From Cyclobacteriaceae bacterium (lineage in GTDB: Bacteria; Bacteroidota; Bacteroidia; Cytophagales; Cyclobacteriaceae), in assembly GCA_019638275.1 (NCBI GenBank), contig JAHBUC010000002.1, forward strand, positions 186,001 through 250,000: a stretch of 64,000 bases of DNA, written 5' to 3'. Of the stretch, positions 56,466-64,000 are shown piece after piece (within the stretch, counting starts at the first letter, position 1; each line of letters begins with the position of its first letter). Under the pieces are notes generated by a model, which saw only the letters and a program-made list of their open reading frames with translations, did not search any database and had not been told where the DNA came from. The translations under genes were made by a program, and so were the position numbers.

Positions 56466-56530
56466 GTCAGCCTGAGCTTGTCGAAGGCTATTCGGAGTCT
56501 AAAAGCAGGTTTCGACAGGCTCAACCTGAC
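56466..56530. repeat. REP-like inverted repeat upstream of uvrA
   Basis: GTCAGCCTGAGCTTGTCGAA (56466-56485) and TTCGACAGGCTCAACCTGAC (56511-56530) are inverted copies matching at 17 of 20 positions. They enclose a 25-nt spacer. Sequences of the GAGCTTGTCGAAGGC kind are, from memory, dispersed in many bacterial genomes. Confidence 0.8.
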
Positions 56531-56581
56531 ACTTCATTGCTACTTTGCCTAACATCAGTTGTTAATTGCTAATTTTCCAAA

Positions 56582-59431
56582 GTGAACGTGACAAGGCCAG
56601 TAAACGAATCCGATCTCGACAACCTCGATCCAAAAGAATACATCATCATTAAGCGGGCACGGGTAAACAACCTGAAAAACCTGAGTGTAGCCATCCCCCG
56701 AAACAAATTGGTAGTCATTACCGGGCTTTCAGGTTCGGGTAAATCTTCTCTGGCGTTCGATACGCTTTTTGCAGAAGGCCAGCGTATGTATGTGGAAAGT
56801 CTGAGTTCCTATTCGCGCCAGTTTTTGGGCCGCATGGAAAAACCCGAAGTAGATTATATCCGGGGCGTATCTCCGGCCATTGCCATCGAACAAAAAGTAA
56901 ATACCCGTAACCCGCGTTCAACCGTGGGTACCACCACCGAAGTATACGATTACCTGAAACTCCTGTTTGCCCGCATTGGTAAAACCTATTCACCAGTTAG
57001 CGGCAAGGAAGTAAAGCGCGACTCGGTTACGGATGTCGTAAACGAAATCAACAAGTTGCCTGAAGGTACCCGCATTATGGTGGCTTGTCCGCTTACGCTG
57101 AAGAAAGGCAGAAAACTTCAAGATGAATTAAACCTGCTGTTGAGCAAGGGCTTTGCCCGCGTGTTGATCGATGGCGAACCAAAATTTATTGAAGAACTGC
57201 TCGCGGAGAAGAAAAAACCAGCAACCAAGGATTTACGAATCGAAATATTGATCGACCGCGCTGCTGTAAACCCAACGGATGAGGACACCGTTTTCCGGCT
57301 TTCCGACTCGGTGCAAACTGCGTTTTACGAAGGGCATGATGAATGCATCATCTATGCAGAAGGTCGCAAGCCCATGCACTTCTCCGATCGGTTTGAGTTG
57401 GACGGCATGAAGTTCACGGAGCCATCGGTGAACTTCTTCAGCTTCAACAACCCGTATGGCGCTTGCCGCACCTGCGAAGGTTTTGGAAAAGTACTGGGCA
57501 TTGATGAAGATCTGGTTATTCCGGATAAATCCCTATCGGTATATGAAGGCGCTGTGGCTCCGTGGCGCAGCGAAGTGATGGGTGAATGGCAGAAACCCCT
57601 GCTGAAACATGGCATCAAGTTCGATTTCCCGATTCATCGTCCGTACCACGAATTATCGCAACAGGAAAAAGATCTTCTTTGGAGTGGAAACGAATACTTT
57701 GATGGTATTCATGCCTTCTTCAAACACCTGGAATCCAAAACACACAAAATACAATACCGCGTGTTGCTTTCGCGATACCGTGGAAGAACCAACTGCCCCG
57801 ATTGCAAAGGCACGCGCTTACGTAAAGATGCGCACTATGTAAAAATTGCCAACACCTCCATCATTGATCTGGCCTTGATGCCGATTGAAGATGCATTGGA
57901 TTTTTTCAACAAAGTGAAATTACCGGAGTATGATCAGAAAGTATCAAACCGCATCCTCACTGAAATTCGCACCCGACTGGAATACCTGGTAAAAGTTGGA
58001 TTAGGCTACCTGACCCTGAATCGAATTACCTCCACACTTTCGGGTGGAGAATACCAACGCATTAAACTGGCCACCTCATTGGGAAGTGCCTTGGTGGGCT
58101 CCATGTATATTATGGATGAGCCAAGCATCGGGCTTCACCCAAAAGACACTGCGTGTATGGTTGAGGTGCTGAAATCCTTGCGTGATTTGGGGAACACTGT
58201 AATTGTGGTGGAACATGAAGAGGAAATCATGCGTGCGGCCGATCAGATTATTGACATTGGCCCGGATGCAGGTGCGCATGGCGGTCAGCTTGTATATCAG
58301 GGCACATTAAAAGAATTGAATGCCCGCCTGACCAACGGGCAGGGAAGGTTCATTTCACACACTACCAATTACCTTACCGGAAAAGATAAAATTGAAGTTC
58401 CGCAAAAGCGTAGAAAGTGGAAAGATGCCATTACTATCCTGGGTGCACGCGAGAACAACTTGAAAAATTTAACCGTACAATTTCCGCTGGGCGTGTTAAC
58501 CGTAGTTACCGGCATCAGCGGATCGGGAAAGTCTACGTTGATCAAAAAAATTCTCTACCCTGCTATCGGACGCATGCATGGTTCTGTGGCGGAATCCCCA
58601 GGTAAGTTCGATCGGATGGAAGGAGATGTTTCCAGAATAACACAAGTGGAATTTGTAGATCAAAATCCGATTGGAAAATCTTCGCGATCAAACCCGATTT
58701 CGTATGTGAAGGCATACGATGCCATTCGCCAACTGTATGCCGATCAGCCGCTATCCAAGCAACGCGGTTATAAGCCCGCTCATTTTTCTTTTAACGTAGA
58801 AGGCGGCCGCTGCGAAACATGCGAAGGCGAAGGCGAAATAAAAGTGGAGATGCAGTTCATGGCCGACATCTTTTTGAAATGCGAAAGCTGTCATGGCAAA
58901 CGCTTTAAGCAAGAGGTACTGGAAGTTGAATACAACGGAAAGAATATTGCTGATGTACTCGACATGACGGTGGAAGAAGGTTTGGAATTTTTCAGGGATA
59001 AAAAATCAATCTTTGAGAAAATTCAGCCGTTGTTTGATGTGGGGATGGGTTATGTGAAACTAGGGCAATCCTCTAACACCTTAAGTGGTGGAGAAGCCCA
59101 ACGGGTTAAGCTGGCTTCCTTTCTCGGAAAAAATTCATCCGATGGTCATGTGTTGTTTATCTTCGATGAACCTACCACCGGACTTCACTTCCATGACATC
59201 TCCAAACTGCTAAAAGCGATCAATGCGTTGGTTGATCAGGGAAACAGCGTGGTGATTATTGAACATAACCTGGAAGTGATTAAATGTGCCGACTGGATAA
59301 TTGATCTTGGCCCAGAAGGCGGTGAAAAGAAGGGCGGAAAATTGTTGTTTGCCGGAACACCGGAAGAGATGGTGAAGAAAGCGAAGGGAAGTTATACGGC
59401 TGAGTTTTTGAAGGGGAAACTTGGTGATTAA
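56582..59431 (+). CDS. uvrA: Excinuclease ABC subunit A
   Basis: The damage-recognition ATPase of nucleotide excision repair, a 949-residue tandem ABC protein. It has two Walker A motifs (GLSGSGKSSLAFDTL and GISGSGKSTLIKKIL), and zinc fingers CRTC...CPDC (CRTCEGFGKVLG, CPDCKGTRLRK) and CETC...CESC. The two signature motifs read LSGGEYQRIKL and LSGGEAQRVKL. The start is a GTG at 56582. Its stop overlaps the convergent hipT stop by 4 nt. Confidence 0.97.
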   Translation: MNVTRPVNESDLDNLDPKEYIIIKRARVNNLKNLSVAIPRNKLVVITGLSGSGKSSLAFDTLFAEGQRMYVESLSSYSRQFLGRMEKPEVDYIRGVSPAIAIEQKVNTRNPRSTVGTTTEVYDYLKLLFARIGKTYSPVSGKEVKRDSVTDVVNEINKLPEGTRIMVACPLTLKKGRKLQDELNLLLSKGFARVLIDGEPKFIEELLAEKKKPATKDLRIEILIDRAAVNPTDEDTVFRLSDSVQTAFYEGHDECIIYAEGRKPMHFSDRFELDGMKFTEPSVNFFSFNNPYGACRTCEGFGKVLGIDEDLVIPDKSLSVYEGAVAPWRSEVMGEWQKPLLKHGIKFDFPIHRPYHELSQQEKDLLWSGNEYFDGIHAFFKHLESKTHKIQYRVLLSRYRGRTNCPDCKGTRLRKDAHYVKIANTSIIDLALMPIEDALDFFNKVKLPEYDQKVSNRILTEIRTRLEYLVKVGLGYLTLNRITSTLSGGEYQRIKLATSLGSALVGSMYIMDEPSIGLHPKDTACMVEVLKSLRDLGNTVIVVEHEEEIMRAADQIIDIGPDAGAHGGQLVYQGTLKELNARLTNGQGRFISHTTNYLTGKDKIEVPQKRRKWKDAITILGARENNLKNLTVQFPLGVLTVVTGISGSGKSTLIKKILYPAIGRMHGSVAESPGKFDRMEGDVSRITQVEFVDQNPIGKSSRSNPISYVKAYDAIRQLYADQPLSKQRGYKPAHFSFNVEGGRCETCEGEGEIKVEMQFMADIFLKCESCHGKRFKQEVLEVEYNGKNIADVLDMTVEEGLEFFRDKKSIFEKIQPLFDVGMGYVKLGQSSNTLSGGEAQRVKLASFLGKNSSDGHVLFIFDEPTTGLHFHDISKLLKAINALVDQGNSVVIIEHNLEVIKCADWIIDLGPEGGEKKGGKLLFAGTPEEMVKKAKGSYTAEFLKGKLGD

Positions 59432-60354
59432 AAAATTCTTGCAAACCTACTATCAATAACATCCTTGTATTTCTCTTTCATAGATTCAGACAGAAAGCTT
59501 ATATCAATCAGGTTTAACCATATGGATCTTGTGTCAAGAAAATCCTGTATTATCTCTTCCATTATACTATTCCTTATACCGAGTTTATCCTTGCCAAAAT
59601 AGTCAACGATATTTTTTCGTGTTAGCCTATTTTTCCTTCCCTCTATTGGAAGCGCCAATTCTTCAACAGGGCTCGAAAGGGCAATGGTCGAATTCACTAG
59701 ATCATAAGCAGGTGAAAGTTCAATCTTTCCCTCACGCCTTATTAATGAAAAGTTTTTCAGGTGCATATCTTCATTGCCACATAAAAAGCTGAATAGCGTA
59801 AGTCTGAATAGCTTTACCCTTTCAATAATGGGAAATGTGCAAAATTGATTCACACATTGTGCCACATTTTCCATAGAGGACCTGTACTTTGTTTCCCGGG
59901 TATTACCCGTTAACTGGGCGAAATCCTCAACAGCGATTTTTTTTCCACGAGACGTTCTATCGAAGCGTTTAATAAAGTACGACAGGCTATTGTCCTTTGA
60001 ATAAATCATACCATGCAAAGGAACTTCAATACCTACTGTAGCCGCTAAACGCATCGTCAGATCTTCGTTTTCTGGTAATTGTGGATAGTACTCATTCTGT
60101 GGTTTTATGATATAGGTTCCATTGCTATCGACTGCTTCAAAAAGCATTTTGGTAGGGCTTAACCGAACGCTTAATTTAGGTTGAACTCCCTGGATAGACA
60201 ATTTTGCTGCTCTCGCTATCGCCTCACGAACTTGCTCTTCCTTGGTATATGGGAAATCATTTAATTGTTGAAGACGCGGTGACAACAGATGGAGCCCTTC
60301 TGCGGAGTACTTTCGGTTTCCACATAAATTATAGGTTATTGGACAACGGTTCAT
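59428..60354 (-). CDS. hipT: HipT, HipA-like Ser/Thr kinase toxin
   Basis: A 308-residue HipA C-terminal kinase without the N-terminal subdomain. MNRCPITYNLCGNRKYSAEG begins it, with Cys4 and Cys11. The Gly-rich loop LSIQGVQPK has Ser53 at the HipA S150 position; the second serine found in E. coli HipT (SIS) is Gln55. Lys84 is in TYIIKPQ. The catalytic loop CGNEDMHLKNFSL carries Asp196 and Asn201, and Asp218 is in PAYDLVNS. The kinase of E. coli HipBST phosphorylates TrpS; the target here is unknown. It starts in ATGA overlap with hipS. Confidence 0.9.
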   Translation of the reverse strand: MNRCPITYNLCGNRKYSAEGLHLLSPRLQQLNDFPYTKEEQVREAIARAAKLSIQGVQPKLSVRLSPTKMLFEAVDSNGTYIIKPQNEYYPQLPENEDLTMRLAATVGIEVPLHGMIYSKDNSLSYFIKRFDRTSRGKKIAVEDFAQLTGNTRETKYRSSMENVAQCVNQFCTFPIIERVKLFRLTLFSFLCGNEDMHLKNFSLIRREGKIELSPAYDLVNSTIALSSPVEELALPIEGRKNRLTRKNIVDYFGKDKLGIRNSIMEEIIQDFLDTRSIWLNLIDISFLSESMKEKYKDVIDSRFARIF

Positions 60355-60662
60355 TGCCGAGCCCCTTTAATTGTTACATTACCTACAACATCCTGACCAA
60401 CCGCAAGCAATTGTCCCATAAAATCACTTCGGTCAATCTTTCGCTGGCGTAATAATCCCTCCAACTGTGGACCTTCAGGTAATAACCCATCAAAGAATGC
60501 GGGAAAGGTATCGAAGTGATAAACCTCTGAAGTAGTTGGCATCGTTAGTGAAACAGGGTAACCTTTGTATCCGGGTTCGTACTCAAAACGATACCGACCA
60601 TCAGGTTCTTCAATCAGTATTCCTGCCAATAATTTGTCGATATAGACTTCAGCTTTTCGCAT
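60351..60662 (-). CDS. hipS: HipS, HipA N-subdomain-like antitoxin
   Basis: A 103-residue protein equal to subdomain 1 of the HipA N-terminus. It has MRKAEVYIDKLLAGILIEEP and DTFPAFFDGLLPEGPQLEGL, with the characteristic PEG loop, then IDRSDFMGQLLAVGQDVVGN. In HipBST systems HipS, rather than HipB, neutralises the kinase HipT by binding it. Overlaps are 14 nt with hipB upstream and 4 nt with hipT downstream. Confidence 0.9.
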   Translation of the reverse strand: MRKAEVYIDKLLAGILIEEPDGRYRFEYEPGYKGYPVSLTMPTTSEVYHFDTFPAFFDGLLPEGPQLEGLLRQRKIDRSDFMGQLLAVGQDVVGNVTIKGARQ

Positions 60663-60882
60663 GGTTAAACTCTTCCATTAATTGACTTCGAAGCTCAACT
60701 GTAATGTTCAAGCCTTCAAGTACTTTATTAAGTGTGTCCAGTTGTATTGTCTCCTTTCCTTTCTCTAAGTCGTAAATAACGGTCTTACCTACACCAATCA
60801 ATCTGGCAAACTCGATTTGTGTAAGACCCGCCTTTTTTCTGTGATACCGCACAATTTGCCCAAGTATTGGTTGTTGAATCAT
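60649..60882 (-). CDS. hipB: HipB-type helix-turn-helix regulator
   Basis: A 77-residue Xre-type DNA-binding protein. The helix-turn-helix reads LTQIEFARLIGVGKTVIYDL followed by EKGKETIQLDTLNKVLEGL. It is short, as in HipBST HipB proteins, and lacks a long C-terminal extension. It should repress its own operon by binding the palindromes upstream. The first of these, at 60884-60905, begins one base upstream of its start codon. Confidence 0.9.
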   Translation of the reverse strand: MIQQPILGQIVRYHRKKAGLTQIEFARLIGVGKTVIYDLEKGKETIQLDTLNKVLEGLNITVELRSQLMEEFNHAKS

Positions 60883-60883
60883 A

Positions 60884-60905
60884 TTTTACTGCTATAAAAG
60901 TAAAA
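60884..60905. promoter_or_regulatory. Near-palindrome adjoining the hipB start codon
   Basis: TTTTACTGCTATAAAAGTAAAA is a 22-bp near-palindrome with outer arms TTTTACT and AGTAAAA, beginning 1 nt upstream of the hipB ATG. It shares the TTACTG/AGTAA element with the perfect palindrome at 60940. Confidence 0.6.
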
Positions 60906-60939
60906 TTAGGTCAAATAAGCGTTTGTAGTATAAATTTAG

Positions 60940-60971
60940 TATATAATTACTGTTATAACAGTAATTATATA
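60940..60971. promoter_or_regulatory. Perfect 32-bp palindrome, putative HipB operator
   Basis: A perfect inverted repeat covers 60940-60971, centred between 60955 and 60956, with core TTACTGTTATAACAGTAA. The centre is 61 bp from that of the first site, close to six helical turns. It is very AT-rich. As transcript it would also fold into a long hairpin. Confidence 0.75.
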
Positions 60972-60989
60972 TATATTTAAAGTAATTTG

Positions 60990-61006
60990 TTATTGCAGTA
61001 CAATAA
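60990..61006. promoter_or_regulatory. Third inverted repeat in the hipBST control region
   Basis: TTATTGCAGTACAATAA has 6-bp arms TTATTG/CAATAA. Its centre is about 42 bp from that of the 32-bp palindrome. It may be a weaker operator or chance in AT-rich DNA. Confidence 0.35.
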
Positions 61007-61032
61007 AAGATGCTATAGCGGTAAAAATAGCA

Positions 61033-61848
61033 CTATATAGCGTTAATCAACGTCACATAAAGTTCAGTCAGCTTTGGCTCAGCCTTACCCGCCACCTTCA
61101 CAATCTCCTTCAGGTTAACCGGCTTTAAATTATCCGGATCACAATCATCCGTTAACACGGAAACAGCACAACAGGGCAGGCCCATGTGGTTGGCTACAAT
61201 CACTTCGGGCACGGTGCTCATGCCTACGGCATCACTTCCAATGCGTCTCAAAAATCTGTACTCGGCACGGGTTTCCAGGTTGGGTCCCATTACTGCCGTG
61301 TATACACCTTCATTCAGTTTGATTTTCTTTGCTTTCGCAATTTGCTTCAGTTTTTTATTCAGCGATAGGGCATAGGGTTCACTCATATCCGGAAAGCGCG
61401 GACCAAAAATTTCATAATTCTCACCACGCAATGGATTATCCGGAAGCAAGTTGATATGATCATCAATTAACATGAGTTGTCCTTTCTTCCAATCCGGGTT
61501 CAGGTTTCCTGCTGCGTTGGAAATCAACAAATGCTGCACACCAAGCAACTTCATAACCCGCACTGGCAGCGTTACCTGTTGCAGGCTATAGCCTTCATAG
61601 TAGTGAAACCTACCCTGCATGGCCAGCACTTTCTTTCCCTTCACCTCTCCATAAATCAACTGGCCCTTGTGATACTCCACAGTTGAAATCGGGAAGTGCG
61701 GAATGGAATTGTAATTGATGATAAGGGGCTTCTTGATTTCCTTGACAAACAGATTACCGAGCCCCGTGCCTAAAATCACGCCAACCTCAGGCGCTTCAAT
61801 GCCGCGCTTATATAAAAAATCAGTTGCTTCTTTTATCTCTCGGATCAT
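61033..61848 (-). CDS. Purine nucleoside phosphorylase, copy 1
   Basis: A 271-residue purine nucleoside phosphorylase of the trimeric type (PNP class I), splitting purine nucleosides with phosphate. GVILGTGLGNLF is the phosphate-binding start, HYYEGYSLQQVTLPVRVMKL and LLISNAAGNLNPDWKKGQLM follow, and TRAEYRFLRRIGSDAVGMST with NxxD in VLTDDCDPDN completes the base-binding site. It lies 11 nt downstream of a paralogous gene of the same length. Confidence 0.94.
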   Translation of the reverse strand: MIREIKEATDFLYKRGIEAPEVGVILGTGLGNLFVKEIKKPLIINYNSIPHFPISTVEYHKGQLIYGEVKGKKVLAMQGRFHYYEGYSLQQVTLPVRVMKLLGVQHLLISNAAGNLNPDWKKGQLMLIDDHINLLPDNPLRGENYEIFGPRFPDMSEPYALSLNKKLKQIAKAKKIKLNEGVYTAVMGPNLETRAEYRFLRRIGSDAVGMSTVPEVIVANHMGLPCCAVSVLTDDCDPDNLKPVNLKEIVKVAGKAEPKLTELYVTLINAI

Positions 61849-61859
61849 TACGCACTAAA

Positions 61860-62675
61860 TTAAAGTTGTTCAATCAACCCGGTAAAAAGTTTCACCAGGT
61901 TCTTTTCTGATGTGGCTGCGGTATCAACAATTTGTTGCAACTCCACGCGATGCAGATTATCCGGATCGCAGTCGTTGGTTAAAACAGAAATGGCACAACA
62001 CGTTAAATCCATGTGTCGCGCAACCAGAATTTCAGGCACTGTACTCATGCCCACAACATCTGCTCCGATGGTTCGCAGGTAACGATACTCGGCTCGGGTT
62101 TCCAAACTTGGGCCTTGCACTGCTGCATAAACTCCAGTATGGAGGTTTATTTTTTCTTTCTTCGCAATACGCAACAATTTCTTGTTAAGTTCTTTTGAAT
62201 AAGGCTCACTCATATCCGGAAAGCGCTCGCCAAAAAATTCAAAGTTCTCTCCGCGTAACGGATTGTTCGGCTGCAGGTTGATGTGGTCTTCCAATAACAT
62301 CAGTTCACCTTTTCGCCAATTCAGGTTTACATTGCCCGCAGCATTTGAAACCAACAGGTACTGAACACCCAGCATATGCATCACCCGAATGGGCAGTGCA
62401 ATCTGGTGCATGGTGTAACCCTCATAGTAATGCAGGCGACCGCGCATGGCCATAACCGATTTTCCATGTACTTTTCCAAAAATCAGCTGACCCTTGTGCG
62501 TGGCTACCGTTGTAATCGGGAAGTAGGGAATGGCATTGTAGTTGATCACAACCGGTTCTTCAATCTCCTCTACCATACGATCGCCCAGGCCGGTACCCAG
62601 AATTATTCCCACTTCCGGTTTAGCAGCGATTCGCTTCTGAATAAATTCTGTTGCTTCTTTTATCTGGTTAAGCAT
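61860..62675 (-). CDS. Purine nucleoside phosphorylase, copy 2
   Basis: A second 271-residue trimeric-type PNP with the same motif order: GIILGTGLGDRM, HYYEGYTMHQIALPIRVMHM, LLVSNAAGNVNLNWRKGELM, TRAEYRYLRTIGADVVGMST and VLTNDCDPDN. By eye it is about 60 percent identical to copy 1. Differences near the base pocket (for example PNLETRAEY versus PSLETRAEY) might give the two enzymes different substrates. It is the first gene of the pair. Confidence 0.94.
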   Translation of the reverse strand: MLNQIKEATEFIQKRIAAKPEVGIILGTGLGDRMVEEIEEPVVINYNAIPYFPITTVATHKGQLIFGKVHGKSVMAMRGRLHYYEGYTMHQIALPIRVMHMLGVQYLLVSNAAGNVNLNWRKGELMLLEDHINLQPNNPLRGENFEFFGERFPDMSEPYSKELNKKLLRIAKKEKINLHTGVYAAVQGPSLETRAEYRYLRTIGADVVGMSTVPEILVARHMDLTCCAISVLTNDCDPDNLHRVELQQIVDTAATSEKNLVKLFTGLIEQL

Positions 62676-62841
62676 ATCATCACTTGCTGAAAGTCAAATG
62701 TAACAATTCAAACTCAACTGTATCCGGACGAGCAAATCAATTTGCTGCTCATCAAAAGTTACTGTTTTACAAAGCAAATAACGCTACCTTTAACCTTGCT
62801 TCGATTTTGTTTTTACTAACGAAAGCGTAAACCTTATCTCT

Positions 62842-64000
62842 ATGAAGAATTACATCCTCATTCTATCTGCCTGGCTATTCAGCTTCGCGGCTTTGGCCCA
62901 ATCGTTCAACACCTTTCCGGTTACCACGCAAAAACCACCGCTGCATGGCCGGCATTGGATGGCCGTAACGGGCAAGCCCTTATCGGCTACAGCCGGAGCG
63001 ATGATTTTCAGCAAAGGGGGTAATGCCGTTGATGCAGCCTGCGCCATTCTGGCAGCCAACTGCACCATGTGGGATGTGCTGAGTTGGGGAGGCGAAACGC
63101 AGGCGCTCATCTACAATCCGAAAACAAAAAAAGTAATGGCCATCAACGCACTGGGTGTAGCCCCTACCGGAGCAACTGCTCAGTTCTTTAAGGACAAAGA
63201 CATGAAATACCCGCCACAGTACGGTCCGTTGGCAGCGGTTACACCCGGCACACCGGGTGGCTTGTTAACCATGCTGGCCGAATATGGTACCATGAGTTTA
63301 AAAGATGTATTGGCACCTGCCATGCAAATGGCCGAAGGGTATCCGATTGAAGCGCAAACTGCCAACTCGATTGAACGCGAAAAAAATAGAATCAAAGAGT
63401 GGCCGTATTCAAAAAAAGTTTTTCTGACCCATCCGGGTGAAGAGCGTGAAGCACCTTATGCCGGAGAAATTTTTGTACAGAAAGATTTATTGGAGACACT
63501 GAAGAAAATGGTAGAAGCCGAACAACAGGCATTGAAAAAAGGCAAATCCCGCAAAGATGCCATCTATGCAGCCTACGATCGGTTTTATAAAGGTGACATC
63601 GCGAAAGAATTTGCCAGGGGCTGTCAGGAGCAGGGCGGATTGATTACCGAACAAGATCTAGCCAACTGGAAAGTAAAAATTGAAGAACCGTTGATGACTA
63701 CTTATAGAGGCATTGAGGTGTATAAACTGCAGCAATGGACGCAAGGGCCGGTGATGTTGCAAACGTTGAACATCCTGGAAAACTTCGACCTGAAGTCGAT
63801 GGGATATAATACATCGCGATACATTCATACGCTGTATCAATCCATGAACCTGGCTTTTGCCGATCGGGATTTCTACTATGGCGATCCGGCATTTGCTCCC
63901 GAAGAACCGATGAAAGGCTTGCTCTCGAAAGAGTATGCAAAAGAACGTGCAAAGCTGATTAATCCTGAACGCAACGATCCGAAAATCGGACCGGGCGATC
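62842..64000 (+). CDS. Gamma-glutamyltransferase family protein (3' end beyond window)
   Basis: A Ntn-hydrolase family protein of the gamma-glutamyltranspeptidase type, acting outside the inner membrane. A signal peptide (MKNYILILSAWLFSFAALAQ) comes first. The large-subunit core reads KPLSATAGAMIFSKGGNAVD, then AACAILAANCTMWDVLSWGG and GVAPTGATAQFF, close to GGT-like sequences. About 386 codons lie in the window; the catalytic Thr and the small subunit are beyond the edge, so activity and self-processing cannot be judged. Confidence 0.88.
   Translation, partial: MKNYILILSAWLFSFAALAQSFNTFPVTTQKPPLHGRHWMAVTGKPLSATAGAMIFSKGGNAVDAACAILAANCTMWDVLSWGGETQALIYNPKTKKVMAINALGVAPTGATAQFFKDKDMKYPPQYGPLAAVTPGTPGGLLTMLAEYGTMSLKDVLAPAMQMAEGYPIEAQTANSIEREKNRIKEWPYSKKVFLTHPGEEREAPYAGEIFVQKDLLETLKKMVEAEQQALKKGKSRKDAIYAAYDRFYKGDIAKEFARGCQEQGGLITEQDLANWKVKIEEPLMTTYRGIEVYKLQQWTQGPVMLQTLNILENFDLKSMGYNTSRYIHTLYQSMNLAFADRDFYYGDPAFAPEEPMKGLLSKEYAKERAKLINPERNDPKIGPGD

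Noticed and set aside
60940..60971. Intrinsic terminator
   Set aside because: The perfect palindrome has no GC-rich stem; its position upstream of hipB and shared half-sites with a second palindrome favour an operator.
1..64000. CRISPR array, prophage, integron or insertion sequence
   Set aside because: No evenly spaced repeats, no transposase or integrase, and no phage structural genes were found.

Overview
This is one 64 kb stretch of a Bacteroidota chromosome, most likely of the Cytophagales/Cyclobacteriaceae type. The pointers are the long 378-residue NusB, the nusB-ytxH-DUF1573-yajC-ybbR-coaE gene order, DUF4293, a Rho with a Q-rich insert, dihydroorotase with the [10 protein letters not shown] variant, and promoters of the TTTG-N19-TAnnTTTG kind. 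No phylogenetic search was possible, so the rank is inferred. Genes are dense: no gap without a gene exceeds 300 bases. No CRISPR array, rRNA, insertion sequence or integrase was seen. The genes at both ends run off the window.

Layout. 1-5959 (minus) is an inorganic-carbon operon: dabA (DUF2309), dabB (NuoL-like) and a SulP anion transporter cut by the window edge. 6071-9629 holds a small exported protein, serS and rho. 9714-11211 is a LuxR-type response regulator with paired palindromes upstream and a convergent histidine kinase. 11266-21888 carries a secreted protein, a DEAD-box helicase, dihydroorotase, tRNA-His, an M28 peptidase, a dienelactone hydrolase, a zinc-ribbon membrane protein, a hydrolase-dxs pair and scpA. 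21912-32824 (minus) is a block with a three-gene RND efflux pump, coaE, a YbbR protein, yajC, a DUF1573 lipoprotein, a broken ytxH, nusB and an amino-acid dehydrogenase.

33001-37388 has two ABC exporter half-transporters with complementary degenerate ATP sites, on opposite strands around an outer-membrane barrel gene. 37429-46434 holds truA, thiolase, DUF4293, an S41 protease, a helical exported protein, htpG, a YwqK-like protein and yraN. 46507-49338 is a translationally coupled run: sugar-phosphate isomerase, lipB, an unknown protein and a PolB-like exonuclease. 49408-53095 holds a RelE/ParE toxin-antitoxin pair, rnr and a polyprenyl synthase. 53096-56352 holds a lipoprotein, a glycosyltransferase, an ECF sigma factor overlapping a small anti-sigma-like gene, and an acidic protein. 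uvrA follows, then a complete three-gene hipB-hipS-hipT kinase toxin module with a palindromic operator region, two tandem purine nucleoside phosphorylases, and a gamma-glutamyltransferase cut by the right edge.

Most of the window is housekeeping. The parts that stand out are the dabA-dabB-sulP operon, the hipBST module with its AT-rich operator array, the split heterodimeric ABC exporter, the frameshifted ytxH, and several REP-like palindromes of unrelated sequence in intergenic gaps.
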